This document shows, piece after piece, positions 22,563 to 35,379 of a DNA stretch of 64,000 nt. The stretch is from Allacma fusca (Eukaryota; Arthropoda; Collembola; Symphypleona; Sminthuridae), in the NCBI GenBank assembly GCA_947179485.1, contig OX359245.1, positions 61,491,067 to 61,555,066 of the forward strand, in the 5' to 3' direction. Position numbers and translations under genes: made by a program. Numbering within the stretch: position 1 is the first letter of the stretch; each line of letters opens with the position of its first letter. The notes under the pieces were generated by a model that saw nothing but the letters and a program-made list of their open reading frames with translations, was not told the DNA's origin and ran no database searches.

Positions 22563-25500
22563 TTAACGGAGTCAAATAGGAACAGATGCGACTGTACATT
22601 TTTATTTAATCAAATTGAATGATTGGAGATTTAGCACAATTTTCCACTTAAATATGCACGCACAAATATTTGACACTAATTTCAGTTTATAATTCCTGTC
22701 AGGTTCTGCACATTAAATTATTATTATTGGAGCTCCTCTATATAGCTATAACATGTGCTTCAAATAATTACAAGCTCATTCGCCAAGAACTATCAGACAA
22801 TCAGGGCTTCGTTCACTTCGCTCTTCGCTCGCTGACGCTTCTCTGCCCAACGTAGAGGACAGCCAGTGGTTGATAGGCTTTGACTGAGGGAGGAACAACT
22901 TTAAAATTAGGTGTGATCAGTCACTAATTGTAAGGGTCGAAGCTCCACTTGTATGTGACAGCTATATGAGCTAGTAACTACACGGTTGGCTATAAATAAT
23001 ATAAAATATCTCCGCCTAGCCCATAAAACAGACATAAAAGATGTGATTCTCCCGTTTTGAAGCAAATTTTATTTGATTTATTTTTTATTAATTATAAAAT
23101 TTATTTTTTAAGCAAATAGGATTTCTCAAAAGTTGTTTTATTGACCTGGGTCAAAAATTAAGATCTCAATGCTCAAGAGAATGAAACAAGATCGAGACGT
23201 TTAGAGAATTGTCGGAGTTAAAAATTTTTGCTGGATGGATTTGTTTTTTAATTTCTCTTTGCGAAAAGTTCCAGGAAATTTTATTGGGTTTCGGAGGAGC
23301 TATCCAGCTGGTTTTTACGTTGAGAATTAAAGGCAGGTCTCGTAAGAATGGAGAGCATAGTTGAGGAAATATATCCTGAGGAACTAAGATGAAGGAAAGG
23401 GTATTTTCTGATTTAATTTTTTTTATGGGCGGTCTGTACTTGATAAAAATAGGGCTGCTCTTGTAGGAAACTTCGTGGGAATCATTTGAGTATGATATGG
23501 CTTGTTTAGGTTAAGAATTAATTCTGATCTGTGGACAATGTCAGGGGAGATTGGAAATTTTAAAATAATTTATTTTGTTTGCCCTCAATTATCAACGGAG
23601 AGAAATGCTGGTGGATCATTGCTGGTAATATCGGGGTGTCTGGGATAACTTCTGAACCAGTGATAGCAGGGAATTCAAATTATGTGTAGGGGTAGGTTGT
23701 CAAACTTAAAAACCTATTAATAGACCAATAGTTATAGCGCTCAATGGTATGTACTTCTGCATTTTAAGGTATTTATAAAGGAATTTTTAAGGGAAATTAT
23801 AAAGGAATTTATAAAGGACTTTATAAGGGAATTTATAGTCACAAGATCGTTCTGTTGGGGCTTCGCCCCTTAGTGACTCCTAGTACTGGTCACAGACGGT
23901 TTTTTTGTCGTGCTTATTATAACTTGTAGTAATAATTATTTTTAAAACGGTTGCAAGTTGCAACTCATTGTCAGAAATTTGGTTTGCTGACCTCGAGACA
24001 AAGTTTAAAAATAGACAGTAGTGTGTTCATCATTAGTGGTTCATTCAGTGATGGTTGTGTGAATCAGTGAGCCAAAATAAAATCCGGTTGGGAGTTATGG
24101 GTTCATATAAGAAATATTTTGCTAAATGGTAAACACGTGTGCTTCATCCATTCCATATTTACAGATGCTGAGGAACAGTTTAAGACTTAAACAGACAATG
24201 TCATAAGAGAGAAAAAGTATAGTTCCTTGATTTGATTGTATTTCATTACTTTTGACAGAACATGTATTTTTATATCTTAATACCATTATAAGTGAACTTA
24301 TTTATAAAGGAATATGAGCTCATACATTACATTCTTGTTATTATAAATGCAGAGACATTTGATGCTGATGATAACATAATCCATTAAAAATCATCGCTTT
24401 CATGCTGTTGGATATTTCCCTATACAGAGACAATAGTCTGTAAGATTCTCGTAGGGAGAATACATAGAAGGGCAATTTTTATTCATAAGTAACAAAAATC
24501 GTTCGTAGTTCTATTATTGGTTAAAAATCACTCGAGTGTAATACTGAAACACACTGGTTGGAATTTACATGTGCGAATATGGCTGGGAGATGAATGTAAT
24601 GCTTGTTCCATGTGCGTCCATAGAAATTAGATTTTATGCAAAAAAGAAAACGTTGTTTTGTACATATTATGGCATGCTTTCATACATAATTGTAAACGTA
24701 AGTAATATTAAATCACATGCAGAGTATCCATGAATCATTAATTATATTCTGGTTAATGACATGGCTATATGTTTGCTCATTATAGTTTCAAAGGGCTTGT
24801 ATGTATCTTCAGTGAACATGTTATAGAAATGCATGAAGTGCAAAAAGCTTTTGAGCCCAATGCGAAATGTGGTCTTTGTGGGTCAGAAGTCATAGGTCAC
24901 TCCCAATGATAATTCTGTTCATTGACAGTTGAGGGTCATGTAATGAAGTCAAGTTCACATGTCTTAAATAGGTTTCTATACATGAGTGTGTGCTTGCTCC
25001 CACTTGGCTGTCTTTATTATTAAGTAATATTTCCATTACAAGGATTGGAGTGCTTATTTGTTATTGCATATTTTGCTCGTGAGGCTGCATTCAATTTCTT
25101 AGGTTGTGTTTGCAATAGGAATTAAAATTAAAAATCTACTGTCTGCTGTCAAAGTAGTAACGCAGCTGGATGTGTGGTAATTGGTAATTTTTGAGTTTTA
25201 AGCACGTAGGGGATTTTATTAAATTATGCATACAACAAAACTTTACAGACATTAGACAGTACAGTGTCCATGTATCGGTATGTGCTCCAAATTATTCCTG
25301 GATTCTTCTCTACAAAATGAAAGTTGACAGTAAAAGCTCATGGAAATATAATTCGGAGAGAAACGGAGTTTATGCCTATAGCGGGAGGTACTTCTGGATT
25401 TGAACTCTTGGATTTCTAAGGGGGGAGGGCCAAGTCTCAAATGATTGTAGGAAAAAATTCTTGAAATTTTATTGGAGAAATTTGTGAATTTGAATATTCC

Positions 25501-25689
25501 CCCAAAATCTTGACAAGGATTTTGAAATTCCAGTTTATTGAAATAATTTCAGCCTGTAGAGCATATCCATAGCTTTTAAATAATGTATCAATGATTGAGA
25601 TAGATACAGCATTTCAGTCAAAATTTATGGTGATTTTTCGAGAGTCTCAACTTGCCCCAAAATCTGTTTTTCCCATATTTTGAACAAGA
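22563..25689. other. 3-kb stretch without recognised genes
   Basis: AT-rich. It holds the short tandem block at 23766-23843, a GGGGCTTCGCCCC stem-loop near 23857 and scattered frames below 75 codons, with no splice or domain support. Confidence 0.5.
23766..23843 (+). repeat. Degenerate tandem repeat TTTATAAAGGAA
   Basis: TATTTATAAAGGAATTT-like units recur about six times with small length changes. The same word reappears once at about 24300. Confidence 0.7.
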
Positions 25690-26080
25690 GCATCTCGGGC
25701 GGTTATTTGCGGGTAAGCACGTTAAAAGCCCGGCCCGGGGCGGGTACGGGAAAAAAAATATTACGCTTGACGGGTTACGGGGGGGGGTAAGGTCTTTTCA
25801 TCACAGTTAAAAAATACCGCGAAATGCATGTAAAGCCCGGGACATCAACTCTGGCCAGACATAATTTTGCAGTGGAAGCAACCCCAGCTATTACCGATTG
25901 CAATCAAAAAAGTCGAAAAATATAAGATTGCAACAGAGCAAAATTGAATGAACAAATTTTTCTGGGTCAAGAAGAGTAAGTGCATAAGCATTTGCAAGCT
26001 AAACTGGGGCGGGTTGTTACGAGCATATTGAAATTTTGCGGGCCGGGTCGGGCTTTGTCGTTGAACTTGAAATTCGGGTC
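25690..26080. repeat. CGGGCCGGGTCGGGC-word patch
   Basis: GC-rich words (GCCCGGCCCGGGG, CGGGTACGGG, GGGCCGGGTCGGG) form two clusters, 25690-25850 and 25995-26080, around AT-rich sequence. The layout resembles the other word elements, but no termini or duplications were identified. Confidence 0.5.
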
Positions 26081-27742
26081 GGAAGGGGGAAGTTGCTCTA
26101 TTTTGAACACCAGTTGACATGAATTGTAATTGTTTATATTTATTCAAAAATTTGATCAAAATAAAATTTGTCCTGATGGGAGCGGCAAGTCTCTGATGAT
26201 TTCTTCTCGGTGAAAACAAATGCTGCCACTTTGGTGGGAAAATTAATTAATTTGAATATTCCGTCAAACTTTTTAATAGAATTTTGACATTTTTACTGGC
26301 ATGACTTTAACTCGTATAGCAATTTAATACCTTTCCAATGAGCTAATATCGTCCAGCATTTTTGCCTTTAAAAAACAGGTTATAACATAAGTTATTACTT
26401 AAGTTATTAGTTTTTCGGGAGCACTTCGAGGCCTCAAAATCAGTTTTTTTCGAAATTTTGATTTCCAGTTGAAAAGAATTAATTTGAGCCTAACTCCACT
26501 CCTCAATAACTCTGTCGCCAGTTAGTCAAAGCATGGAAATATAGACTTCAAAATTAACATCGCATTCTAGGTATCGTGTTGTCAATTTTATACAAGATGG
26601 ATTATTATAAATAAAAAAATAAACATCTACATCTGTGATTATCTATTATTCACTCTAGCATTTTTTTTTGCAATTTCGTCATTTTAACGAGACATTATAA
26701 TCTAATAATATCACTTCACATTTGGTCCTGTTATTGAAATTAGAAATTATGAATCAGAGCTAATTCCGCTTGAAACTAAATGAAGATAAGCGAGTAGGTT
26801 ATTTGCTACTTACAATTCACAATCTTAAAATTTATACAAAGTCCAGTCGTGACAGGTACTCCCAAAAGGTAGGAAGTAAATCAACCCATTACCTATTGCA
26901 ACTGCATATAATTACCCCCTAAGATGTAGATCTTAAAATTTATAACAAATTGTAAGGTTCTCAACAAGAAAAACAAAAGCTCATATTTTTATGAATTGAG
27001 CCGTGCAAGTTTAGAAAACAAAGTTTGATTTTGTTGACTCCAATGTTGTGTGGTAAAACATTGGAAAATGCATCTGAGCCGGCAGCCTAGATATGGAATG
27101 CTCAAATTCATATACACGTTGCATTATACAGTAGTAGTATCAGAAAGGAAAAGGTACGTGACCTGTGAGATTATAGGAAGATTCTTCACCTGATAAGACA
27201 AGGCCGTAGGAAGTGATCAGAGACAGGACTGACTCAAGACTGTATCACTGTCTGCAGCAATTAGCCCAATTAGCCCAAATAACTATAACATATAATTATC
27301 TAAACACAAGCCCCAGATGATACTAAGCGTCTCTCCCCTTGTAACTTCTGTACACAGAAAAATTGGCCATATTTTGATTGCAACATTTTTCCCCCATTTT
27401 TGGACCTACAACGTCCGTTTTGAAAGTAATAATAATAATCCACAGGATCCCATCCAACCCAAATCTGACCGTACAATCACGGGCTTGCTGTACTGTAAGA
27501 TGCCTTTTAAAGGATAGCAAACTCTATCGCTAGTTTTGTGTAAAAGCCAGAATTAAACAGCGTGAAACAAGTGTTTTCATCTCTACGTGAGCGTTAATGT
27601 GAAGCCAAGGGTTCTATGATGCATGATTTATGTAATTAATTGTAAGTGTCTGCTCCCACATTTCCCAATAATACATTTGTACATATAAGAATTGTACAAA
27701 GGGATACAAATTCCCATTGGATAAAGTGGCTGGACTCGCGAA
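26081..27742. other. No supported gene
   Basis: Intergenic. Overlapping short frames at 27317-27520 on both strands have no further support. Confidence 0.5.
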
Positions 27743-27777
27743 TATAAATTCCTGACATCTCATTGTAATAAATCAGT
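27743..27777 (+). promoter_or_regulatory. TATA box and arthropod initiator
   Basis: TATAAAT (27743-27749) is followed by TCAGT (27773-27777), whose A is 32 bases after the TATA start. This is the usual spacing for focused arthropod promoters. The predicted leader before the ATG at 27847 is about 70 nt. Confidence 0.75.
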
Positions 27778-27846
27778 TCAGCTCCTTCCCTCAACTACAA
27801 CAAACATTTTGTATTCTCAAGGAATATTTTGAAAAATCCTATCAAA

Positions 27847-28385
27847 ATGATGAAAATCGTGAGTTTTAATTTTAATAATTAATTTTTAACAAAATTTTTA
27901 ATTTCTTGGACGACAATAATTTTTGGGTGTCATTTACGGGGGTGAGAATTTACTTACGGGATTTTTGTGTCCCCTTTCAGGTTCTTGTTTTGGCTCTCTG
28001 CGCCGCTGCTTACGCTGGCTATGCCCAAGGTGGTCATGGTGGTTATGGCCATGGACACGGTGGCTATGGACATGGTCATGGTGGACACGGTGGCCATGGA
28101 CAAGGATGGAGACAATACCACGGATGGGCCAGTGTCAACGCTCACCAAACCCCATACAACTACAACTTCGGGGTGAGTGTCATATAATTATTTTGTATTG
28201 TTCCGAAAATTGTGAAGTATTTAAAAGGGAATTTAAACTGCAAGGACATATTTTTAAAAACTTTTTTTTTTGTACTAATTTAGCTCCAAGAGAGTGGTCA
28301 CGGATACAACAAGTGGGTCTCCCAAGGTGCTGACACCCACCACGTCACCCCCGTCTACGGACATGGTCACGGATACCATGGTTAA
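27847..28385 (+). CDS. Secreted Gly/His-rich protein, three exons, 101 aa
   Basis: Exon 1 is only 12 nt (27847-27858: MMKI). Exon 2 is 27981-28172 and exon 3 is 28284-28385, all with GT/AG borders, in phase. Residues 1 to about 17 form a signal peptide (VLVLALCAAAYA). Residues about 20-45 are tandem GHGGYGHG units, followed by a non-repetitive part (WRQYHGWASVNAHQTPYNYN) and a C-terminus ending GHGHGYHG. Such composition is typical of arthropod cuticular or His/Gly-rich secreted proteins. Metal binding by the GHGH motifs is possible but inferred. The short first exon that splits the signal peptide is the common layout of arthropod cuticle and secreted-peptide genes. An AATAAA lies at 28656. 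Confidence 0.88.
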
Positions 28386-28655
28386 GGAATTGGAGATCAG
28401 CATAAAGGATTTCCAGTTTTAAAAAAGAATTGCCAATGCCTCTATATCTCCCCTATTATAATATGTTCCTTTCTTCAAATTACCATTAGGATTGCATCAA
28501 TAATTATTTGCTTGAAAATTGTAGCAAATGATATTTGTGCAATTTTTATATGAGCTAATTTCGGTTTGTTCCCGCTATTTTTTGAATGCGGTGGGATTGA
28601 CAATGACACCGGGATTTTTAAGATTGTGATTAATACAAATCGTTCTATTTTTTCA

Positions 28656-28661
28656 AATAAA
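28656..28661 (+). terminator. Polyadenylation signal AATAAA
   Basis: It is the first AATAAA after the stop codon of the Gly/His-rich gene, about 270 bases downstream. Confidence 0.55.
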
Positions 28662-29117
28662 ATTCCGAATTTTAAAACAATACATTTTTATAGACTTTTG
28701 AGTGCATGCATTATTAAGTAACAAATATACATATATCTAGGAGTATAATACTTAAGTTTTGCTTTTAGAACATCATAGCAAGTACCTTTAATGCAAGAAT
28801 TCAATTTCAGAGATATGCATAGATATCTATAAACATGATGAGAATTAATTGCCGTAGAATTTTCAGACATCCTTGACATATCCCAGAGATAATTTCATAC
28901 ATATTTTTTCTTTTAAAAGAAACAATAATATTTTTAATTAAGTATGCACAGATGCTCCTTTTGCAACAGTACGTTAATTTTGAGCCTGAGTCTGTAAAAA
29001 TACCTCATCCCATATTCAGCCCCGTTCAAAGTTCATTTCAATATATACTTTATTAAACGAAGTGACATACTTTTTACTTTGATTACAATAGCAAAGAGAT
29101 GCATCAATCATTACCAC

Positions 29118-30170
29118 CAAAGATGCTATCCTATCCTACATGTAGTCCTACTTGTAGGCCTATTTATAGGGTGCGCGCTATTTTCAGAAAAAATTATAGG
29201 CAAAATTGGGTGCACTGGTTTTCGCAGACAAAAGCCTATAAAATAGGAAATGCATGCCTGCATACACGCGGTCATATAGGCATATATGTAGGCAGCACGA
29301 GAACACGCTTGTATGAAGGCAAATATATAGGATGTATATACATAACTATTGTCACATTATGCAAGTCTTATCTCAATGCACATCAAACCGATTTTCAAAC
29401 GTTGAAATATCAGGCTACTGCAGGGACATCTGATATTTCCCATTCAAAATAATGTCCATACATAACTAAGTACATATAGGTACATATATTGTATGTGCTT
29501 GCTCGATGGCTTAACTATACTTACTGTACCGTGAAATGCGACCGATCAATACGAGATTTTACATAATGCACGAGTAACATCAGGGGTGGATTAATAAAAT
29601 AATTTTTACCCTGGCCCTAACCCTCAAAATAGATTTGTGGGCCTTTACACATGATATCTACTGCAATCTGAGAGCCTTAGTCCACTTTTTTTTTACCCTG
29701 GCCCTACATTTTTTTACCCTGGCCGGGCCAGGGTGGGCCACCCCGTAAATCCACCCCTGAGTAACATTAATTTTGAAGAAGTACTCACAATCAGTTTGTT
29801 TAAAAATATGATACATATGATAGTATTGCAAGTGTTTGCGAGTAATTGTTGCATATGAGGGATAGCCTAAATTTTGTCTAAACTAATGTTATATGTCGAA
29901 AATAAATTTGCTAAAATAAAAACATCAAAATGTAATTATGAACTTTAATAAAAATATAATTTAATTCTACAGTAGGTATAGGATCCCATGTAGGAAGGGG
30001 CAAACACTTTCCGCTATCCTATATAGGCAGAAATGTAGGCAGCGGCAAATGCCTACTTGTAGGCAAGGAAATAGGGCCAGCAATTGCACAAATAGGGGAG
30101 AAGGAAGGCCCCTACTAAACTAGATGTATAGGTAGGATGTAGGATAGGCAAAATCAGTTTAGCACCTTTG
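29118..30170. mobile_element. hAT-type non-autonomous element, TAGGC word
   Basis: Termini CAAAGATGCTA (29118-29128) and TAGCACCTTTG (30160-30170) are inverted with one mismatch. They are flanked by the perfect 8-bp duplication ATTACCAC (29110-29117 and 30171-30178). The words CCTATCCTACATGTAG, GTAGGCAAATAGG and TAGGCATATAGG occupy 29125-29345 and 29975-30150. The hAT MITE at 29581-29759 sits inside. There is no transposase. Confidence 0.88.
29581..29759. mobile_element. hAT MITE, CAGGGGTGGATT family (copy B)
   Basis: Ends CAGGGGTGGATTAATA and TAAATCCACCCCTG are inverted, with the perfect duplication AGTAACAT (29573-29580 and 29760-29767). TTTTACCCTGGCCCT repeats occur internally. It is nested in the TAGGC element. 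Confidence 0.92.
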
Positions 30171-30177
30171 ATTACCA

Positions 30178-31135
30178 CAGAGCTATGCAAAATACTTGGT
30201 CTTGAATGACAAAATACAAAATAAAGTACCTCAAATAAAATATGGAAAATACAAAATACAAAATAAAGTACCTCAAATAAAATATGGAAAATACAAAATA
30301 CAAAGGAAAATACCTCAAGTTACATTGCTTAAATACAAATAAAAATACAATACATCGTAGGTAATTTAAAATACTCAAATACAAAATATTGTATTTTAAA
30401 TACAATACTTTCCTTAAAATACCTACCTAATGCTCACTCGTTTTGGTTTCTAGAACACAAACAGCTTTAAGAAGCAACCTTTTAAAACATAACCAGATAA
30501 CTAATCACTTCAAAGACTGCATATAAGACACATGAGTAACCCATTGTTCAACTGCTGCCGAATAGGTCAGTTCATTATAAGTATAATTTAAGTCGTTTGG
30601 ACTGTTAATGAAGTACATAATACAGATTAATGATTTTTTTTATTTATTAGTAATTAAATGCAATTTCGAAATAACTATTATGAAAAAGAGTCTTCGGCGT
30701 ACCTTAAATATCGTTGTTGAAGAGGCAATATGGTTTATGCTGTACAAAATCATGCGCGCGTAGACCATTTTGCCTCTTCAGTGACGATATGTAATACCGA
30801 GAACCTGAACGTATTTGATGCAGTACAGGGATTTATTCCAATGCTAAAATGGAATTCTCACAGATATTGCACATCTTACAAGCTACATACAATGTCAAAG
30901 TCAGAAATCATACAGGTGAAAAGTATTTTGAGCCAAATACTTGATTTGAAAAACATTTCACATGTCATTGAGAGTAAGTAAATACCAAATACATTTGTAC
31001 TTACTGGCTCTTAAAATACTAAGTGCAAAATACTTGCCCACTGCTTGGCAATTTTGAAATACATAATACAAAATACTTTGTGGTCTGAAAATATGTACTT
31101 TAAAATACTGTATTTGAAAATACTGCATAGCTCTG
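30178..31135. mobile_element. hAT-type non-autonomous element, AAAATAC word
   Basis: Termini CAGAGCTATGC and GCATAGCTCTG are perfect inverted repeats with the perfect 8-bp duplication GATTACCA (30170-30177 and 31136-31143). AAAATACAAAATAAAGTACC words fill 30185-30425 and 30900-31120. The middle (30708-30790) is an imperfect hairpin. This duplication overlaps the right-hand duplication of the TAGGC element, so this insertion is the younger. Confidence 0.92.
30708..30790. repeat. Dispersed imperfect hairpin, copy 1
   Basis: ATATCGTTGTTGAAGAGGCA pairs with TGCCTCTTCAGTGACGATAT. The arms are 27 bases with about four mismatches, and the loop includes GTACAAAATCATGCGCGCG. Related copies lie at 10757-10840 and 15000-15074. 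Confidence 0.75.
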
Positions 31136-33065
31136 GATTACCACCATTACGGGGAAAATTATACACGAAAAGATATCCAACTCAGAATTACATATTCTGG
31201 TTTTCTACATTTTTGTCACTTTCGCGCCTGAATACAGACTTCCCCAACTTATTGCTCTCTGTTCTTGCGGGTCATGTCCAAAATTCTCAACTGAGAGACC
31301 TGTGTGATAGCTCCCTATAGAGACCCACAAAGTTTCCTAAAACTCAGACTATTTTCCCTTTCATAACCACTGTGACAGTTAAATGTGATCGTGTTTGAAA
31401 ATCAATTTTAAAAATCTGTTTGCTCCAAATTACTAACGTAATCGAATATTTTATAAGCGGCACCCTGAAAATTGAAAGGATATAAGCAAAACAATTAAAA
31501 ATTTTCTTTTGAAATTTTAAAGTGTAAGTGATGCAGCTGACTATTAATAATGATGTGAGTATGATGACCTGTAAATGATTAATAGGTCTCTAATCCTGTC
31601 TTCTAATTTGAGCAAGTGGATAGCCGGGTGCCCAGATTATTGGATTCTCCAATCAGGACTTCTAAGTAAGTTTAAAAAAATCAAAATTCAGATACGTTTG
31701 AGTTCAATTTAACTACTTGTATTTGGCTTGCACAAGCCGAAGAAAGCTTGTTGAATCTATAGTTACAAAATTTTTTATAAGCTCCTCCTTGAATACAGTT
31801 ACCATGATTCTTCCGTATCATTGTAAAAGTCAAACAAGGTATCTTTAAGCATTTCAGTTTTTTTATCGAAAATTAACATTCTTGAGATTTCAATATTGTT
31901 TCAATACTGTTGAGATTTCAATATTGTTGAAATTTTTCTCAGATGTACAAAATTAATTTCGTGGAATATTTGAGTAATTTTGAATTCGTTGCAAATTTTC
32001 AAAAAGGTTTGCAAAAGTTTGAATATGTAGGATTATATAGACCATAAGGGCAAAATAGTAAGAAAATTAACACAGTTACTAGATTTTGTACATTTGGTTG
32101 GTACCACTACGCTGATTAACCGCATTGTAATTATTTCATTAAAATTATTCAATTATTCCGCGGACACATTTATTCGGTACCACCTTTCAAGAATAAATTC
32201 AAAGATATTATGCCCACCAGATTGAAAATGTTTACCATTTTATAAAAGCATGTTTTGAAAATCTCATGTGAATTTTCAAAAGCAAATTAAATTACTCAAA
32301 TACACCAAGAACGAATGTCCTCCATGCTTGAATCCCGAAAACGGAACGTAAATCGGTTGCATCGTTCTCGAGATATTTTGTTTTCCCAAAAAAAAATCCT
32401 AAAATTCCCCATATGTCGGATATTATGCACGAATGGGTGCAACTTTTACCATAAACCGTGTTCTATTTGTGCTCTGCACTAGTCTACCAAAAATCAGCGT
32501 ATTTCAAAGACATGTGGACGTTAGCTTATAGCCTTCCTGTGAATCAACTGCAGATATAATAAACTGTTAATGATAATTGGAAGTCCACCCTACAGAACGG
32601 TTCCGTACAACCGCACCGACTATTACGAATCTAAGTTGTTCAAAATTAAAATATTAAAGACAGTTAGGGCAGCATTCGGATTCATTTGTATATAGTTTCT
32701 ATTAGTTAGTATTATGATGGACTTCGTGATAGATAATCACAAATTTTAGTCACTCTACTCCAAAATGCACAGTGATATTTTTTATCCGCTAGTTTGAAAT
32801 CAGGGCTAAATCCAAGCTCATCAGGTCGTCAGGTGAACCTAAGTCAAATCAGGACAGTCCTGAGTCCTGATCACAACAGGACACCTGGGCACCGTGGATA
32901 GTGATAGTGAAAGTGATGATAAAAATCAAATGTTCGCGCGCTCTAGACGCATTGACGTTCATGGCACTGCGCAGCTAGCTATTGCATGTAACTATTTACT
33001 GCCATCCCAAATTACATTTGCCTTGCTGAGCCAGCAAATGTTGGCTGTGCAGTGCTCGTAATTAA
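31136..33065. other. No supported gene; short TCAGG-word patch
   Basis: AT-rich. At 32818-32895 the words TCAGGTCGTCAGG, CAGGACAGTCCTGAGTCCTGA and CAACAGGACACCTG form a small palindromic patch like the other word repeats. The rest is unremarkable. Confidence 0.45.
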
Positions 33066-34583
33066 TTATCTCCAAGTCAGCAGAGTAGAAATAGTGTTGC
33101 ACCAAATGAAGTCAAATATTGAAAGAGCAGTGGTCCTCTTGATTGGGTAGAACCCCGCCATGCGCACTGCCACAAATGGACATGAACGAGCCAAGGATTG
33201 AGCCATCTTGTATCGGTGCAGGTTGTCCATTTTGTTCTGAAACGTTCCCCCAAACTTTTGAATTTGCCTATGATCCTCATCTTTTTTTGTACCCTGTCCA
33301 TGCAGGAGATGCCGACCATTTTTATCCTCTACATTTACGAACCTCTGTAAAAACTCCTTTTCCCACTGTCCTTTCCAATCACTTTCCTTCGAAACTTCTG
33401 CCATTTGTAAAACTATCCGGCCCACTTTGCTTCCAACAACATTTTCTGCTGCCAAGAATGGCTTTTTAGCAAACAACGATCCTCCATTTTGATTCTGACG
33501 ACAAGGCTCCGAGTCCCAGGTGCAAAGTTCCTTCTCTATACTGAGGCGGGAAATTAGAACGTGAGTTTGTTCCCAATCCGAGAGTTCCTTAAGGGTAGCG
33601 TTGCTGGGATAGAACGTGACTGTAAACAGGAACATCATGCAAGACATTAAGGGAAAATTTACATATAAACTGAAGTCCAACTCATTGAAAAATCGCAAGG
33701 TTCCGAAATTCCCAAGGATTATGTTCCCAACTGCCATCAGAGTGATGTTTGGCAGAAAAGTGCTGGCAAATACGAAGTTGAATCTTTTGCAGAGGATTTG
33801 TACCATCCGGTAGGTTTTCATCTCCTCCTCCGACGTTTGCTTGTTCTGTCTCCTAAAGTACGGATTTTGACCCACATGTTCAAAATTGCCTAAATATTTT
33901 TTAAATAACATGTTTTGAAAACATACCTGTACAGCAGTATTTGTTTGCAGGTCTGGACATGGAAAACCCCCAGAAAATATTGAAAATATCCAGCGAGGAT
34001 ATTGCTCATGACTCTATAGTAAGCATATGGAACCCACATTGTCCTGACGGCGGGACTCCTGTAAGACTCGGGTACATTTGAAAATAAATACTGGGCCTTG
34101 GTCCCTTCCGCAGCGACCATCAGAGCCAGGAAAAAATATTGGGCGCAGCTGACGCAAATATGGGCTTTCACAACATTGTGATCATTAGTCGGGGGGAAGT
34201 TCCTCTCTTGGAAGTACTTCCTCATCCCTAGCACTTGGTTAATGTAACTCACAATGTCCTCCCCATAACAGTAGACAGTGTAATGGACGGAAAAAAACGA
34301 AAACCCAACTGATGAAAATAAACAGGACCAAAGACCACTGACCCCGGCTCATATTGGGGTCACGACTCCCTCGAATAAGCTCCTGAGTGACTTGAATAGT
34401 TTCCGCGGCCATTCCCAAAACCATTTGTACAAACCACACCTTGTGTTTATAGCCATTCCGATCCAATCGGAAATAACGATTTTCCCTGTCGTAGTGGAAC
34501 GGAATGGCGTTGATGAACACAGCGGCTTGGAAGTAAATCTCCATATATTGGTATGATAAAGCAATGTCTTTTCCCATTTTCAA
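33066..34583 (-). CDS. Gustatory/odorant-receptor-like seven-TM protein with one frame break
   Basis: Exon 1 is 34583-33927 and exon 2 is 33852-33066, with borders CAG/GTATGT and TTTAG/GAGACAG. Several hydrophobic segments are visible: around QWSLVLFIFISW, AQYFFLALMVA, LAGYFQYFLGVF, FASTFLPNITLMAVGN and YVNFPLMSCMMFLFTV. The C-terminus has SCPFVAVRMAGFYPI followed by FDFIWCNTISTLL. This recalls the conserved end of arthropod Gr/Or-type receptors, where a charged-aromatic motif precedes and enters TM7. The total is about 481 codons, typical for the family. Near 34290-34315 the frame must change by one nucleotide to pass from FISW into VHYTVYCYGED. That could be a pseudogenising indel or an assembly error in a T-run. 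A long hydrophilic insert precedes the last TM. Annotated as a probable receptor. Confidence 0.65.
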
Positions 34584-35379
34584 AATTTCGTGATCTTATC
34601 CGGAATGACCCTCTTCTGGATTAACTGTCTAAAGTAAGTGGACTCTGCGGAGCTTATATGAAGTTTGACATTACTTTTCTCCAGGGATAGTTTTATATAA
34701 TTACCGCATTGAATTTATTTGAAATGGGTAACAATTATTATGCATGTTAAATATGTCAGTTCAATTGGCAATGTTGTTACTGACGTAATGTTTATGGAAA
34801 TACAGCTTAAATGATCCATAATTTTTGTTCCATAATGATCTAATTGTCATCTACTATTTAGAACTATTAAGGAGATTGCTCTTGACAAACATTATACTAT
34901 TTCTGTGAAATAAGTGTTCACAGTAGAAAGGGTCCGAATATTTATTTCTAATTGTCAATTATTTTCTGTGGGGTTCAAAAGTATCTATTGATCTGAATAA
35001 TTACGTTGGAAAAAATTTGAGAAAAATTTGTGCATAATTTCTGTGTTCTAAAGCCAATAGGGCACAGTCGAGCAATGGAATTACCATTTTCGGGAAACGG
35101 GCAAAATTATATTGAAAAGAGGGGGAGGGGGTGAGTTATGCTGTTGTAGACTGACGTATGTATTTGGATAATTTAAAGTACAACCCTTTTCACCGGCGAT
35201 AATTATTTTAAATTCATTTCTGAGCTATCATTTCAGCCACAATTACTTAAAAAAAACTGTAAGAATTGAAATCCTATAATAAGGTGAAAAGTGAGGTAGT
35301 TAAAGACTCAACAGCCCGACAAGGAAATAAGCCCCAATGTTGAAGGACAAACATTTTCGCAATCGTCGTAATTGTTAAA
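34584..35379. other. Chemoreceptor upstream region, no second gene
   Basis: AT-rich with no ordered signal. A GGGGGAGGGGG run lies near 35121. Confidence 0.4.

Noticed and set aside
27317..27520. Overlapping plus and minus frames near 27.4 kb
   Set aside because: Complementary frames of equal length without splice sites, domains or codon bias.
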